Part shown: positions 51,201 through 63,947 of the stretch, piece by piece | Layout of the letters: the number at the start of each line of letters is the position of its first letter | Position numbering within the stretch: the first letter of the stretch is position 1 | Assembly (NCBI RefSeq): GCF_910589235.1 | Contig: NC_060956.1 | Location: 20,831,973 to 20,895,972 of the forward strand | Length of the DNA: 64,000 bases | Source: Vespa crabro | Lineage: Eukaryota; Arthropoda; Insecta; Hymenoptera; Vespidae | Direction: 5' to 3' | Translations under genes and position numbers: made by a program | Notes under the pieces: generated by a model | The model's database searches: none | What the model saw: only the letters and a program-made list of their open reading frames with translations | Told to the model about the DNA's origin: nothing

Positions 51201-51608
51201 CGTCGATTCGGAAGAGTAAGACTAAACGTTGTTATACGTATGTATTTATGTATATATGGGTGTATATGTGTGTGTTTGTGTGTAAATGTATGTATGTATG
51301 TATGTATGTATGTATGTGTTTATTTATCTTTTCTGTCCTTCTACCTCGTTCAATTCGATAGCTTCTTCTTTACTATCGTATTCATATTTCGTTATATCAT
51401 AATGAAATCTAACAGAAATGATACATCTTTTTGAAAGATTTAAATGAAAATATAAAAACTATTTTGGACGATCTTCTTTTGAAATAATCTTTACGTTTCG
51501 TATTTGATTGCTCTCTCCTTCATTCAATCCTTATCCAGAATAGGATAAGGCGTGTCTCTTCATATTTATCAAGTCTGCCTTCTAGACAACGTCATTTAGA
51601 GAAATCAA

Positions 51609-51616
<8 letters not shown>

Positions 51617-51670
<54 letters not shown>
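51617..51670. repeat. (TC)n
   Basis: 54 bp. Confidence 0.95.
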
Positions 51671-51673
<3 letters not shown>

Positions 51674-52005
51674 CTCTGTCTCTAGACTTCGCATCGCTCC
51701 TTTGAGATCAATCAAACGTAATTGGAAAATGAGGGTTATTTCATTCGGAGAAAGTAATATTGTCATTTGCTTTGTTCCTCGTCTCGGCTCATTAAAACTC
51801 TCTTTCTCTTTTCTACTTAGTCAATAATTATCACGAAAAGCTCTAAGAAACACGGAATCTCTCTCATAATCGTCAAATAAATCAGCAAGAGCGAGTGAAT
51901 GAATGAAAAAGAAAGAAATATATGTGTACAGATGTTATCCACGTAAATACGCTTTGTCTTATCGCATGAAAAGATTAAAGAAAAGAAAGAGAAATAATGA
52001 TAGTA

Positions 52006-52036
<31 letters not shown>

Positions 52037-52455
52037 GAGAAAATAAAAAAGAAAGAACAGACAGCGGACTTTGCAAATTTTGACTAAATGACCGTCGTCG
52101 AGGCACAGAACGCTAGCTCTAGCATATCGAGAATAAAGAGCATATCGAGAACGGAAGCACAAGGTGGAACAACGCGATCGATAGGTGCTTCTGATCGGCG
52201 CTTGCTTTTCGTAAGCTTTCGAGCATGGTACAAAGAAAAAGGTAGTTTAATAATGTTTCGAAAGTAACGAAGTTCTTCCCTTCTCTTCACCTTTTCTTTT
52301 TTCTTTCTTCTTCATCTTCCTCCTCCTCCTCCTCCTCCTCCTCTTCCCCTCTTATTCTTTTTCTATTTTCTTCAGTGTCAAAGTGAAGTAACTCAAATTC
52401 ATCGTGTTCATTCCAACGATATAAAAGTATTTCTTCAAAATTTCAAAGATTCTCA

Positions 52456-52770
52456 ATGATATCTTACATCGTTTCGAAAAACGAGCTTGCTTGCTCGCTT
52501 GCTCGCTTGGTTGCTTACTTACTTGCTACTCTTTGCTACTCTTTGCTACTCCTTGCTCTGCTACTTCGAGTCTTTCATTTTTTGCCGAGCCAAGACGATC
52601 CAGGTTTCTCGACCTCCTCCCGGCAATCCGACGAAATGAGAGAGGGAACGCAGCGTCTAGACGTGAAAAGCGGGTACGATGCTCCGTGTCGAAGGACGAA
52701 AAGGGAAGGGAAGTCTGGGGAAGGACAAAAAAACTCCGGCAAAGGACGAGATAACGCTTGGGGAGATTGA
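52456..52770 (+). CDS. Hypothetical 104-codon reading frame, weakly supported
   Basis: ATG 52456 opens a frame with a leucine-rich hydrophobic segment (about residues 15-44) followed by a charged, Ser/Gly/Lys-rich tail. The hydrophobic part is encoded by short tandem repeats (GCTT/GCTC tetranucleotides and a 10-bp unit), and two other frames are open over the same region, which argues that GC-rich composition rather than selection keeps it open. No family is recognised. I give it little weight. Confidence 0.1.
   Translation: MISYIVSKNELACSLARLVAYLLATLCYSLLLLALLLRVFHFLPSQDDPGFSTSSRQSDEMREGTQRLDVKSGYDAPCRRTKREGKSGEGQKNSGKGRDNAWGD
52484..52560. repeat. GCTT/GCTC tetranucleotides plus a 10-bp tandem unit
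   Basis: Tetranucleotides related to those at 16910 (opposite strand) are followed by GCTACTCTTT at 52525 and 52535 and GCTACTCCTT at 52545. Confidence 0.85.
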
Positions 52771-52881
52771 AAACTTGCCGGTGGTGTCGTTCTCCTTTTA
52801 AAGGGTGAAATTTATTTTTCCATCGATCTTCAATATCACGTAGGATATATATGTATATATAGGATTTTTTATACGTATATA

Positions 52882-52914
<33 letters not shown>

Positions 52915-53058
52915 ACATATGTATAAAATGAAGTCGATGAAATATTTTCTTTAATGTCGATCGATTTCATAAATATATCCGTTTCTCTATCAATTTTTTT
53001 TCTTCTTGATTTTTTATCATTCTTTTTTTTTTTTTTCTTTTTTTATTTTTTTATTTTT

Positions 53059-53060
<2 letters not shown>

Positions 53061-53094
<34 letters not shown>
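53061..53094. repeat. Poly-T tract of 34 bp
   Basis: Uninterrupted T-run after an A-interrupted T-rich leader. Confidence 0.9.
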
Positions 53095-53099
<5 letters not shown>

Positions 53100-53610
53100 C
53101 ATTCATGAGATCTATATTTATGGCTAATATAAAAGAGGGTTGGTTTCAATACTCAATCCCAAAGGAGTCCATCTTTCTGTTCTTCCTGTTTCTCAAATAT
53201 CGTGTATATATATATATATATATATATAGGTATTTTATATAAGGAAATTTGTGTTTGGTATGAAAGAAAAAAAGAAAAAGGATTAAAATACGAATTATAA
53301 AAAAAAAAAAAAGAAAAAAGAAGAAGAAGAAGAAAGAAGAAAAAAAGTGTAGAAACGGAAGTACGCAATGTTAAGTCGAAAGCATCGAGATCTCCATTTA
53401 AATGCGATACGGCTTCTAAAGCCTCTTGAATACGGAAATAGGGAAATCGCCGTTTCGAGTTCCTTTTAGATCTCTTTCGAGAGACCAACCAAGCGTAGCG
53501 CCAAAGGATTTATATGAGCGGTTCTTTCTGATAGTGGTTACCATTTCTAGTTTTATCGTTTGACTTTGATTCGTTGGTATTTTAACTTATGTATACCTAT
53601 ACATACATAC

Positions 53611-53641
<31 letters not shown>

Positions 53642-53847
53642 TCATATTATTGTGATAATTTTTTTTACAAAACTTCTTTTCAATATCTCGCGTAGAAAAC
53701 AAATTAATTACTACTTTTCATTAATTAAATGATTACAAGTTTTCTATGAGTAGTTTCAAATTAAGTTTTTTAAACGTCGTAGAACTTCGTCGTATTTTAA
53801 TCGAGAAAAGAAAAAAACGAGATTAAAATTTATCGTAACATTCTCCA

Positions 53848-53898
<51 letters not shown>

Positions 53899-54236
53899 CA
53901 TCGCCTATTCAAAGCTTTCTCTACAATATCTTCGTTGCAAGTTCCTTTTTAATTTTTTTCTCTCTCCATAATTTATTTATTTACTTATTTTCTTTTTTTC
54001 ATTCTTTTTCTTTTCCTCCTTTTATCTCATCTTTCCTCTGTAATACAAAAGATTATACCGCGAAGATAAATATAAATCATTCTTGGCAAATGTAACCGTT
54101 CTTTGTGATTAGACGAATGGATCTTACGGTTCTCTCACCGAACGTAGAGAAGTACAAATTATCTCGCGACAATACGAGACTGATTCGTGTCAGGATAATT
54201 GATCGTTATTCAAAACGATTTTCAACGACAGATGTC

Positions 54237-54268
<32 letters not shown>

Positions 54269-54855
54269 ACACACATATACATAGATACGAATATATATCT
54301 ATATAAAATGAAATAGATTCTGTTCGTTAGTTGCGTGCATTAGTAAAATATACTTCCGTGTATTTTAATACTTATTTATATAATAGGTAGATCACATTCT
54401 CGTTTCTAAGTATCGTTAATTGCAAATAGAGAATTGTCGTTAATTAAAGAAAAAAAATATATATATATATCGGATGGATTATCATAACGAAACGGACTAT
54501 TAAAAGTGTACTTTTTTTTTTCTTTTCTCTCTCTCTCTCTCTCTCGTTATTCTCTGATGTCTCTAATCCTGCGTCATTTGATCTAGAAAATGAAACTGGC
54601 GTTAATAAATTTATAATTGCAATGAGTCAACGTTTCTACGTATATATTTGATATACATGTTTCTTGTCAAGATATCCCTATGTAAAGAATAACGGAGCAC
54701 GACTAACGGAAAACCCAATGATTCGATGCGAATGATTTCAATGAAGTGCAGTACCGATCGATCGATCGATCGATCGATGATTTCCTTCATCGATCGTGTA
54801 AACGTATACGATTACCGATCAGGGAAAGTCAGCTATGAAATATACCGAGCATATG

Positions 54856-54856
<1 letters not shown>

Positions 54857-54899
<43 letters not shown>
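54857..54899. repeat. (TA)n
   Basis: 43 bp. Others lie at 55931-55972 and 57295-57331. Confidence 0.95.
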
Positions 54900-54901
<2 letters not shown>

Positions 54902-55928
54902 TATCGAAACTCCATTTAACCATTCTAATCGTAAAAAAAGAAAAAAATCAAAAATCTCTTTTATTCTCTCTCATTTCCTTTTTCTTTTTTTTTTTTTTGT
55001 TTCGCTTCCTCTTCTTCTTCTTTTTATTATTTATTCCCGTTTATAAAGTGTGAAAAATCGATCATAAGTTTGTTTAAAACTGAGCTCTCATTGACAATTT
55101 CGTTGAAGTGTACATAGAAAAAAAGAAAAAAAAACACATACACACAAAAAAAAGAAAGAAAGAAAAAATAAGGATGAATATAAAATAGTTTAGATTAATC
55201 AATCCATTCGATGGAAAGGAGAAGAAATATTGAAATCATCGAGGAGAGTTTGATCGAGCGAGTTTTATCATCACACCCCCCGCCCCACCCACTTGTGCCC
55301 TAGTTGTTATCGCTCATATTTTTTATTACGATCTCTTTCTCTCTCTCTCTCTCTCTCCCTCTCTTTCTCTCGATCCTTCTCTTCATATCCATAATACGTA
55401 CACACACACACACAGACATACACATGCGTACACAGATGCACGAGTATAAAACAAAGGGAGACGCCAGTCACTTTAATCGTTCAAGAACCTTACCGTCGAC
55501 CTCACCGTTCTTTTCTTTTTTCTTTCTTTCTTTCTTTTTTTTTTTCGGAGAGAGAATGAAATAAAAAATGAATAAAAAAGAAAGAAGAAGAGAACAGAAC
55601 AAAAAGATATAATAATAATAATAATAAAAAAAAAGAAACAACAGAATTAATGACAAAAGTTTAGCGATAAGATAAAGAAGAAGAAGAAGAAAAATAGGAG
55701 GTGGTGGAGGAGGAGGAGGAGGACGAGGAGGAGGGGAAGGAGGAGGAGGTGATTGCTCAGTGAAATGTGTCATGCTTTTGGCAAGCTGAAAAGATCAGTA
55801 GAAGGAGATGCAATGAAACAACGAGATCGTTTCCTCCCTCGAGTTTCGATGACATCGGAAAAACGAGCCACTTGCTGGAGAACCAAGTGAGAAGGAGTGA
55901 GAAGGAGGGAGAGAGGGAGAGAGGGAGG

Positions 55929-55973
<45 letters not shown>

Positions 55974-56739
55974 ACCAGATAGATAGATAGAAAGAAAGAG
56001 TGAGATAAAGGGAACACGTCGGCTCCTTTGTCCTCTGCTTTCGATTCGCAGAAACGGCTAGGAGAGAACTCGCGAGGCCGTTCCTTTGTGCCTTCCAAGC
56101 AGACCTCTTTTCCTTCTTTTTCTTTTTCTGTTTTTTTTTCTTTTCCTTCTTCTTCTGCTTTATTTTATTTTTTCTTTCTTCTTCTTCTTCTTCTTCTTCT
56201 TTTTTTTTTTTTTTTATTTTTATTTCTCCCTCTTATTTCTCTCCACTCGTACAATTCTTCCTTCCTTCCTTCCTTCCTTCGAGGCTATTCCGACTTCTTC
56301 GTTAGATGGAATAGAGAAGTTGGTCTAACTGGTTGGTAGAGTCGTTCGAATAACGAGGACCTTTTCGTGTTACGATGAAACGGTATTAAAAAAGACGCTT
56401 CTGCTTTCAATTACCCTGCCATTAGCCGATTTTATTCTACTTCTTCTACTTGTTATTTTTCTTCTTCTTTTACTTCTTGTTGTTGTTGTTCTTCTTCTTC
56501 TTCTTTCGTTTTCTTCCTTTTTTTCTTTCTTCCTTGCTCCCTCTCCCTCTCTCTTTCTTTCTTGAAGAAACATGTAGGTGGAGTTTTCAAGCGGAGAGAC
56601 CGGTCGGTCATCCTGCACCTTCTTCTCGTCGTTACAAAGTCGTCTGGCCTCGTTGGGTTTAGTTCTCGTGAGACTACACTTCTTGACAAAAAGGACGAAA
56701 ATCATTGAGCCGGTCCTCTCCTCCTTTCCGGGTTATTGA

Positions 56740-56743
<4 letters not shown>

Positions 56744-56790
<47 letters not shown>
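56744..56790. repeat. (TC)n
   Basis: 47 bp. A similar run lies at 58030-58062. Confidence 0.95.
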
Positions 56791-56796
<6 letters not shown>

Positions 56797-57283
56797 CTCT
56801 TTCGCTGTCTCTGTCCGCACGTCCATCTTCTTTTTTTTCTCCTTTCTTTTCCCATTTAGCTCCATTGTCCTCTTTCGATAATCGATCGATTGGATCGCTT
56901 TTCATAGCTCATCGATAAATATTCTTACAAAATATTTTTATAATCTTCTTGTCACATTGTCTCTCGTACTCATTGAAAATAAGTTTTTTCATTTCTTTTT
57001 TTTTTTTTTCTTTCTTTCTTTATTTCCTTTCTTTTTTTTTTTTTCTTTCTTTTATTAACAATTGTCAATCATCATTGATTAATATGTTTTATTTACTGAT
57101 CGATTGAGTCTATATCTCTCGATGTCTATTTGAAAATTTTTAATTTATTTTATAACTTATGATGATCATATTTTAGTCTCAAAAATTAATCCTTTCTCTC
57201 TCACCTCCCCCCCCCTCTCTCTGTGTGTGTGTATGTATGTGTCTTAAAAAATCAGGAAGAAGATCAAAAAAGTATATTCATAC

Positions 57284-57333
<50 letters not shown>

Positions 57334-58026
57334 TCGATATAAATGGCGCCATTCAGCCGCAATATTTTTTTCCCTGAGAATAATTTAGCGATCGTTAAGC
57401 AGCCGGCCGTGACCATCCAGCGTTATTAATATCTCGATCGAAGAGACTACCAGAAGGAGAGAGATTCCAAATAACTTTTATATTTTTGCACGTTAAAACG
57501 AGCGAAGAAAAAGAGATCGAAAGGGAAGAGCGGAATTTGAGATTTCGACGAAAACAAAACGAAACGAAACAAAATAAAATAAAAAAAAAAAAAAAAGAAA
57601 AAAAAGAAAAAGAAAAAAAAATAAGGGGAAAAAACAAACCAAACAATCAAACAAACAAACCAAATCAAAAAATTCTCAGATAATTCTCAAAGGATAATCA
57701 AAGAAAAAGAAAGATTTACTTTTACATATTCTTTTAACGATGCACGAGAAATCATATCTTCTCTCTTTCTCTCTAACCCTCCCTATTTCTAGCGTCGTGT
57801 CTTATTATTATTATAATACTAGGAACGAAGATCTTCGTTTTTAGAACGTACACAATTGTTTGTTCTTTTTGGATAACCATGACCTCGAATCTTAAAGAAA
57901 CTCCTTTCCCCCTCCTCTCCTCCCCCACCTCGAGTTTTCTTTGAATCGATAATAGTGAAGAAGTTTTGCGAGGAATGAAAAAGAACGAGACAGTCATCGA
58001 GTTATCGAGAGAAGTCGTACGATATC

Positions 58027-58072
<46 letters not shown>

Positions 58073-58515
58073 TTCTCTCTCTCTTCTTCGACTTCGCTCA
58101 TTGATTAATATGAGAAGAACGAATGAAGTTGCTCAAACGTATGTATGTACGTGTTGTTCTCCTCAGTTGAATCAACTCGTTGATGATGCGTTGCACATCT
58201 TCGTTGTTTCGATAGGAACGTTAGATTCTCTTCTCTCTCTTTCTTTTCCTTCATCTCCTCCTCCTCCTCCTCTTCCTCCTTTACCCTCGTCAACCTCCCG
58301 CAACGAAGCGGAGCACCTTCCTTCTCTATCCCTATATGAAGTCAGCTGGCTCTCACTCGGCTACTTTCCGTGCGAGAAAGAAGCTTTCTCGGCTTTTGTC
58401 GGCGTCGAAGCTCGAAGCACGGTACTCGAGTGCAATCACCTCGTGCATCCGAGTCTCCTTCTTTGACCGTATACGTGTGTATTTTGTATCTATATACGTA
58501 GTTATATATATATAT

Positions 58516-58517
58516 AT

Positions 58518-58556
<39 letters not shown>

Positions 58557-58558
58557 TT
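58516..58558. repeat. (TTTA)n
   Basis: About 10 perfect units. Complementary AAAT-type runs lie at 13687-13721 and 52009-52034. Confidence 0.95.
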
Positions 58559-59150
58559 GTATATAATGTTGTAGATACTCTAGGACATTGCTAGCTCACG
58601 TTAAATATCCGTGATAAACACGTATTAATTGTTAAAGCTCAATTTGTTATTACAATTTTATTCACATTTGATATATATATATATATAACAAGTTAATTAA
58701 TAATAGAAACATTTCCTAGACTGTAAATTTTTGTAATAAGACAATACATTTATAAATATATTATTATGAATATATAAGTACTTAATTACTTACTTTAAAC
58801 GATATAAGCGATTGATAAAGTTCGATCGATTTAATATTCGATTAAAAATGAAATGAAAAAAGAGAATGATTTTTTGTTCTTCCTTTCTTTTTTTTTTCTC
58901 TTTTTTTTCTTTTTTTTTCTCTTTTTTTTTCCTTTAAACAAACCCACAGGAACATTGTCCACTCGTGATCGATCGGTGTTGCTTCGTGTCATTCAATTAT
59001 CGCCTCTACGCGTTAATTATTCGTTTCGGTCGTTCCTCTCTCTACCATAGAAAGAGAGCTCCCGAGGGATCTATCGGAGAGAGGATTCAAAGTTTTGCGC
59101 ATGACACGCACGTACGATCACCCTCGTGCACGCCGAGGGATAACCAACGG

Positions 59151-59182
<32 letters not shown>

Positions 59183-59239
59183 AAGATACAGAGAGACAGA
59201 CAGGCAGAGAGAAAGAGAGAGAGACTCTGTATACTACCC

Positions 59240-59430
59240 TCTCTCCGGTTACCCTCCCGACCACCCTCCTCCGGCTTCCCTTATGCGCCACGGACCGTAT
59301 AAGAACCTTACGCCGCGTCGTTCTTTATTCAAATTCCTCGTTGAGTTCGCGCGAGCCGGAACATCGGCCGGCTTTTCTTCGCGTCGCTGCGCGGAAAGTC
59401 TCTCTTCGCCTAATCGCCTAACAACCTAAA
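59240..59430. promoter_or_regulatory. CpG-rich island upstream of the right-end gene
   Basis: A GC-rich block with TATAAG at 59298 and many CpGs, 3.3 kb upstream of the coding exon at 62766. It is the nearest promoter-like island to that gene on the + strand. I see no clear initiator or donor, so the link is only positional. Confidence 0.25.
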
Positions 59431-59649
59431 GTAGACACCGTTCTAATCTTTCGTCTCTCTCTCTCTCTCTCCCACTCTCTCTCTCGCCTGTCTATTTTCC
59501 GTCTATCTATCCCCCTTTTCTCTCTTTCTCTTTGTTTCAGAAAAAAAAAAAAAAAAAAAAAAAAAGAAAAAAGAAAAAAAAAATTCGTCTCATTACGTAT
59601 CCTCATATCGAGGAAAAAATTTTCTTTTTTTCTTCTATTATCTTTATTT

Positions 59650-60060
59650 TTTGTTAGTTTTCTTTTTCTCTCTCGTTTTCTCCAACGAGCGTTTCCAAAT
59701 ACAATTTTGAATTCACTTATTCATGCTCGACAAATCATGTTATTAAGTAGTTTAATAATTATTTGAGAATTCATGACAAATCTTCGGATTGGTGATTCAT
59801 TAAAGTGATCGTAGTATTTTGTTTCTCTCGATGTCTCCAAATGTGATTATTTTTATTTATTTTTTTCTCTTCTTTTTTCTTTCTTTTTTTTTCTTTTTTT
59901 TTTCTTCTTTTATTTATTATTCTTTAACGTGTGCTTCCAAATCGAATTAAATTCGTTTCTTCGTATTCGACGATCGTGTTGTAAAGATAACAATAATATT
60001 ATTTTGAAGTTCGTTTTTAATAAGGAAAAATTTTACGACCATTGACTACAGCCAAGAGGA
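59650..60060. repeat. Two-copy diverged tandem repeat, period 242 bp
   Basis: AACGAGCGTTTCCAAAT at 59684 matches AACGTGTGCTTCCAAAT at 59926. Each is followed by similar AATTNNATTC...CGACNA...TGTT segments and preceded by TC/T-rich tracts. Confidence 0.7.
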
Positions 60061-60331
60061 TCTTTTTGAAAAGAAAATTTACCGATCATCAACATTTCGT
60101 TCGTGAAAGTGTGTTCGTTCGTGTGATAAAGAAAGAATAGACAGATAAGTCGACGGATTTTCTCGGTCATTGACTTTGCTAACGAGCCCAACGTCCAAAG
60201 TTGTTCCGTCCGTCTTCTTCTTTTTTTTCTTCTTCTTTAGTTCTTCCTCTTCCTCTTCCGTATTTTACGCTTTTCTCTTCTCTCGCCCTAACAAAAGTCG
60301 ACTGCGGCTTGTGAAAGAAAACTGGAGAGAT

Positions 60332-60336
<5 letters not shown>

Positions 60337-60396
<60 letters not shown>
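60337..60396. repeat. (GA)n
   Basis: 60 bp. A (TA)n run follows at 60507-60543. Confidence 0.95.
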
Positions 60397-60398
<2 letters not shown>

Positions 60399-60502
60399 AA
60401 AGAGTACGTACGTAGCATGTAATTGGTCCACCAACGCGTTTTCGCACCTTCTTGACCTCGATTTTGTTAATGTAAAAGCTACATTGAGAGAATACCACGT
60501 AC

Positions 60503-60548
<46 letters not shown>

Positions 60549-61641
60549 TAATAAATATATATATATATATAGTTATGTAAATCTTTAATACATATGTATA
60601 TATATAAAAGTAAAACTTTTTTTTTCCTTTAATTTTTTTCCCTCAATCGTATTCGTTTCGAGTCAACGACTTTTCAAAGTTGATCTTAGTCAAAGTTGAA
60701 CGATATTCATTTCAAACAAAGAGAGAGAGAGAGAGAGGAAGAGAGAGGAGGAGAGAGGAAGAGAGAGACTTATCTTTCCTTCGACTTTCTTTTCTCGTCC
60801 ATCGAGTCTTGTTGTCAGTGTAAAGAAGAGAAAAGCTAAAGTCTGTGATCCGGTTCGACGCTTTAATTCACCTATATGGAAAGGAACGAAGTTATTAGTA
60901 ATGCTTGTTCAACGTCCAACACGATTTACTCTCACGAATGACACACATTTGTAAATTTATTTCTCGACGATCGACGACAACGACGATAACGTTGACGACG
61001 ACGAAAAACAAGAAGAAGAAGAAGAAAGAGAAAAAGTGGAAAAGGAGGAAGAAAAAGAAAGGAGTAGAAGTAGAAATAAAACGAGACGAATATCGAAGTC
61101 ATGACAGAGAATGAAAATGAACGAAAGAGGATGATTACGATTTGTTCAGGAGAGAGAATCGTAAAAATGTCGACGATCCTGTTAAGCTGTATGTCGAATT
61201 GCTTCCTCGATGGAATTGGAAAGTTCGAAGGTGCAGACGGTATTATAGATGAACGTTCATTATAAAAATTTTAACAGGATATAGCAACGTAATCGCGTTT
61301 AGCTTTCATCTTTCGTAGGATAATAATATGTCATTTAATTATAAATCAATCTCTTTAATTCTCGAGAAAGTCATTTGTCTTATTCGTATTATTTATTTTC
61401 CCGATCGATTATTACATACATACATGTATTGTACGTAATTATTTATTTACATAAATATTATTCAGGATAAATAAACGTGTTCAAATTTTATTGATATATA
61501 TATTTGTGATAGGTAAAGTAATGATAAAATCGGCACGAATTTTTCGGACAACTTGATATATATATATGCCTATCTACGTATAGGATAGGAACGAAGAAAT
61601 CATTGTCTCTTTGTCTTCAAATAGCCGACCTTGCGAGAAGA

Positions 61642-61679
61642 ACTAAGAGCCCTTTGGTATCGTGCCAATTTCTCTTAGT
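61642..61679. repeat. Nested inverted repeat (two-stem hairpin)
   Basis: ACTAAGAG (61642-61649) pairs perfectly with CTCTTAGT (61672-61679). Inside it, TTGG (61654-61657) pairs with CCAA (61665-61668) around a 7-nt loop. The total of 38 nt is short for a microRNA precursor. Confidence 0.65.
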
Positions 61680-62765
61680 CGATTGTTAAAACGTATTTAA
61701 TCGATATTTCTACGTCCGTATAACGTGCTGATAAAAGATTCTCGAACGATCGGGAAATATCTTTTTCAAGGTTTCACATTGATAATCCGAGACGGATCAT
61801 TTACAATAATTCAATGAATCGAGTTTATACATAGTTATAGATATATATGTACGTCATACAGATTTCGCAATTCGAATTCAACAATTTTTTTTTTTCTGCG
61901 AAAAATCGAATATGCCCTTTTAACAAAATCAAGTTTGTTTCTTTTACAAAATTATTATCGTTTCTTTTTTCTTTTCGTTTTCTTTTTTTTTTTTTTCAAT
62001 TTATAAAACAAAATGTAACGAAAGAATTTTTTTGTAAAACAAAAAAAAAAAGAAAGAAGAGGGGTAAAAAAAAAAACATGCCACTCGAAGGTAAAATTTC
62101 AAATCATCAAGCTTGTCGAAAGCTTTGAAATCTGAACAATCGACGATCCAATGAAAAATCTATACATCGAGTTTTATATATTATTGCAAGAACAATAATA
62201 ACAACAAAAATTTACTCCTTCGCCGCAGATCGTAAGAATTCCAGGGAAAATTTAAACGTCGATACGTATAACCTAAATATGTCTGTAGGCTATGATGCAT
62301 TTAATCGATAATAAAATTGTACCGATTTAACTTTATCGCACGAGAGAAAAATAATAATATACGCTTGTATAAATTACGAATGTCGTATTTCGAATTAATC
62401 GACGAATGTAATATTAAATGAATATTTTTAATAGATCTTTTCGTATCAAGCAAATATAAGATTTTGTATTTCTTAAAGAGAAAAATTTACAATTTGATTA
62501 AACCTTTCATAGCAAAAGTTTATAAGAAGATAGATTTTGTCGGGACGATGTGCTCGGGAGAAAGAAGAAATGAAGAAAAGGGAATAAAATTAATTTGCGA
62601 AAAGTTTGCATTCGATTCGAACAAGATTGAATCTCGAGTGAAAAATCTGTTTCAACGTGGCTCGTTTTCTTTCATTCATTCATTCATTCATTCTTTCTTT
62701 CTTTCTTTATTTCTTTTTTTTTTTTTTTATTTTTTGTTTTAATTTCTCTATTTACTTTGTTACAG

Positions 62766-62980
62766 GAATGCACTGCCTAGGTGCGGTGACAGGAAGCACT
62801 CCCAGCCCAAATGGGGCTGGTAGTCGAGGCGGTATTCTTAGTATGTTCCGAGCTCTTGGAGTCCTTGTATGCGAAGGGAGAATCCAGGGTCCTCCGCGTG
62901 GCTACAAAGAGGGTCCCCATTGTGCGCCGCCCATGCAACCTTTCCCAAACAACCACGTCTGCGAAGAGGACAATTATTTG
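62766..62980 (+). CDS. Coding exon of an unrecognised gene (possibly its first coding exon)
   Basis: A pyrimidine-rich tract ends in TTTGTTACAG at 62765 and a strong donor TTG|GTGAGT follows at 62980/62981, delimiting a 215-bp exon. Only one of its three forward frames is open throughout. If ATG 62768 (two bases inside the exon) is the start, there are exactly 71 codons and the exon ends in phase 0. The peptide has a Gly/Ser/Pro-rich start (residues 8-22), a short hydrophobic patch (MFRALGVLVCEG, 26-37) and a cysteine- and proline-containing end (HCAPPMQPFPNNHVCEEDNYL region, 51-71). Base composition is clearly richer in GC than the surroundings, and the exon is free of simple repeats. The next exon continues the frame. 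I cannot name the family. It could also be an internal exon read as xGA-ATG. Confidence 0.7.
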
Positions 62981-63885
62981 GTGAGTCGTTTTGTGAAGTC
63001 ACGTCTTCGTTAAAAATCTGAACGGGACCACCGACCTTCCTTTTTCGTTTTGTAATTTCGTTTTGTGACATTAAACGTTTCGAATGAACAATAGAAAAAA
63101 ATATTCAAGCGTGTATATACACATTTATTTATTTATTTTTTTTTTTTTTTTTTTTTTTTTTCTATTTTTTGTTCCCTAGGGGGATTTATTTTCATTTTTT
63201 CTTTTTTTTTTTTTTTTTTTTTCCTTCTCTCAAATGAAGGAATCTCAAAATGATCGTTTAAATGGATTTGATCATTAAAGCAAGTTCTACTCGCATTTCT
63301 GTGGTAGAACAGATGGTTGTACATTTGCACGTTGTACGATCGTAAGTACAATTCCAGGAAAGGACGGGTCACGCGAGACGATGAATCGCACTCTATACCT
63401 TCTTTGCAGAGATATATATGTGTATATATATATATACATATACATATATATATACATATATATACATATATATATATATATACATAGATGGGCGCTTATA
63501 CATGACTCACGATTCACGACTCGCATTACTCTCGCATTGTCAGACCACGCGTGTCTCCGATCTCTCTTGGTTTTCAACGAACGATAGTTCAGTTTACGAG
63601 GAAAAGCAGAAACGCGACATCGCGTGGTGATGATGGTGATGGTATTAGTGTTAGTGGCGATGGTGGTTTCTGGTTAAGAGAAGCCAACGTACGAGTTCTA
63701 AACCAAAAGAATTTTTGGATATCGAATTCGATGGCGTTCGTTGTAATTGGAGCTCTTCCGAAGGATCAAATTTTATTCGATAACTTTCGGGATTGGTCCG
63801 AAGTCCGGTCTCTTAACCACCGATATCGATATCGATAAACTCGACGATAGATTTAAGGTTACATATAATTTGTCTCGATTTGCCC

Positions 63886-63916
<31 letters not shown>

Positions 63917-63947
63917 TTAATTGATATGATTTCTACTATCGGTACAG
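62981..63947 (+). other. Intron between the two right-end exons
   Basis: GTGAGT at the 5' end and CAG at the 3' end, 967 bp, a phase 0 intron. It contains poly-T tracts near 63137-63161 and 63200-63222, interrupted (TA)n at 63415-63485 and a TC-rich tract at 63883-63918 that forms the polypyrimidine tract. An open frame at 63551-63838 inside it is repetitive at its start and is not supported as coding. Confidence 0.6.

Larger units (their letters stand above)
46270..59239. other. Noncoding, pyrimidine-rich on the + strand; possible long intron
   Basis: TC, poly-T and (TA)n repeats predominate. Unique segments at 47690-48480, 49480-49620 and 53350-54200 have no recognised gene. An 81-codon frame at 47776-48021 uses TTG as its first codon and resembles nothing known. 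The long frame at 57966-58466 is opened by TC and TCC repeats. Confidence 0.55.
60065..62765. other. Noncoding sequence upstream of the right-end coding exon
   Basis: It contains GA and TA microsatellites (60337-60396, 60507-60543, 60721-60768), a compact hairpin at 61642-61679 and otherwise unique AT-rich sequence. The last 60 bp form the polypyrimidine tract and acceptor of the exon at 62766. Confidence 0.55.

Noticed and set aside
53340..53488. Minus-strand frame with a basic N-terminus
   Set aside because: Only about 45 unique codons before it enters repeats; no supporting signals.
57966..58466. 166-codon + strand frame from an ATG
   Set aside because: It is interrupted by TC and TCC microsatellites, and its unique ends show no family resemblance.
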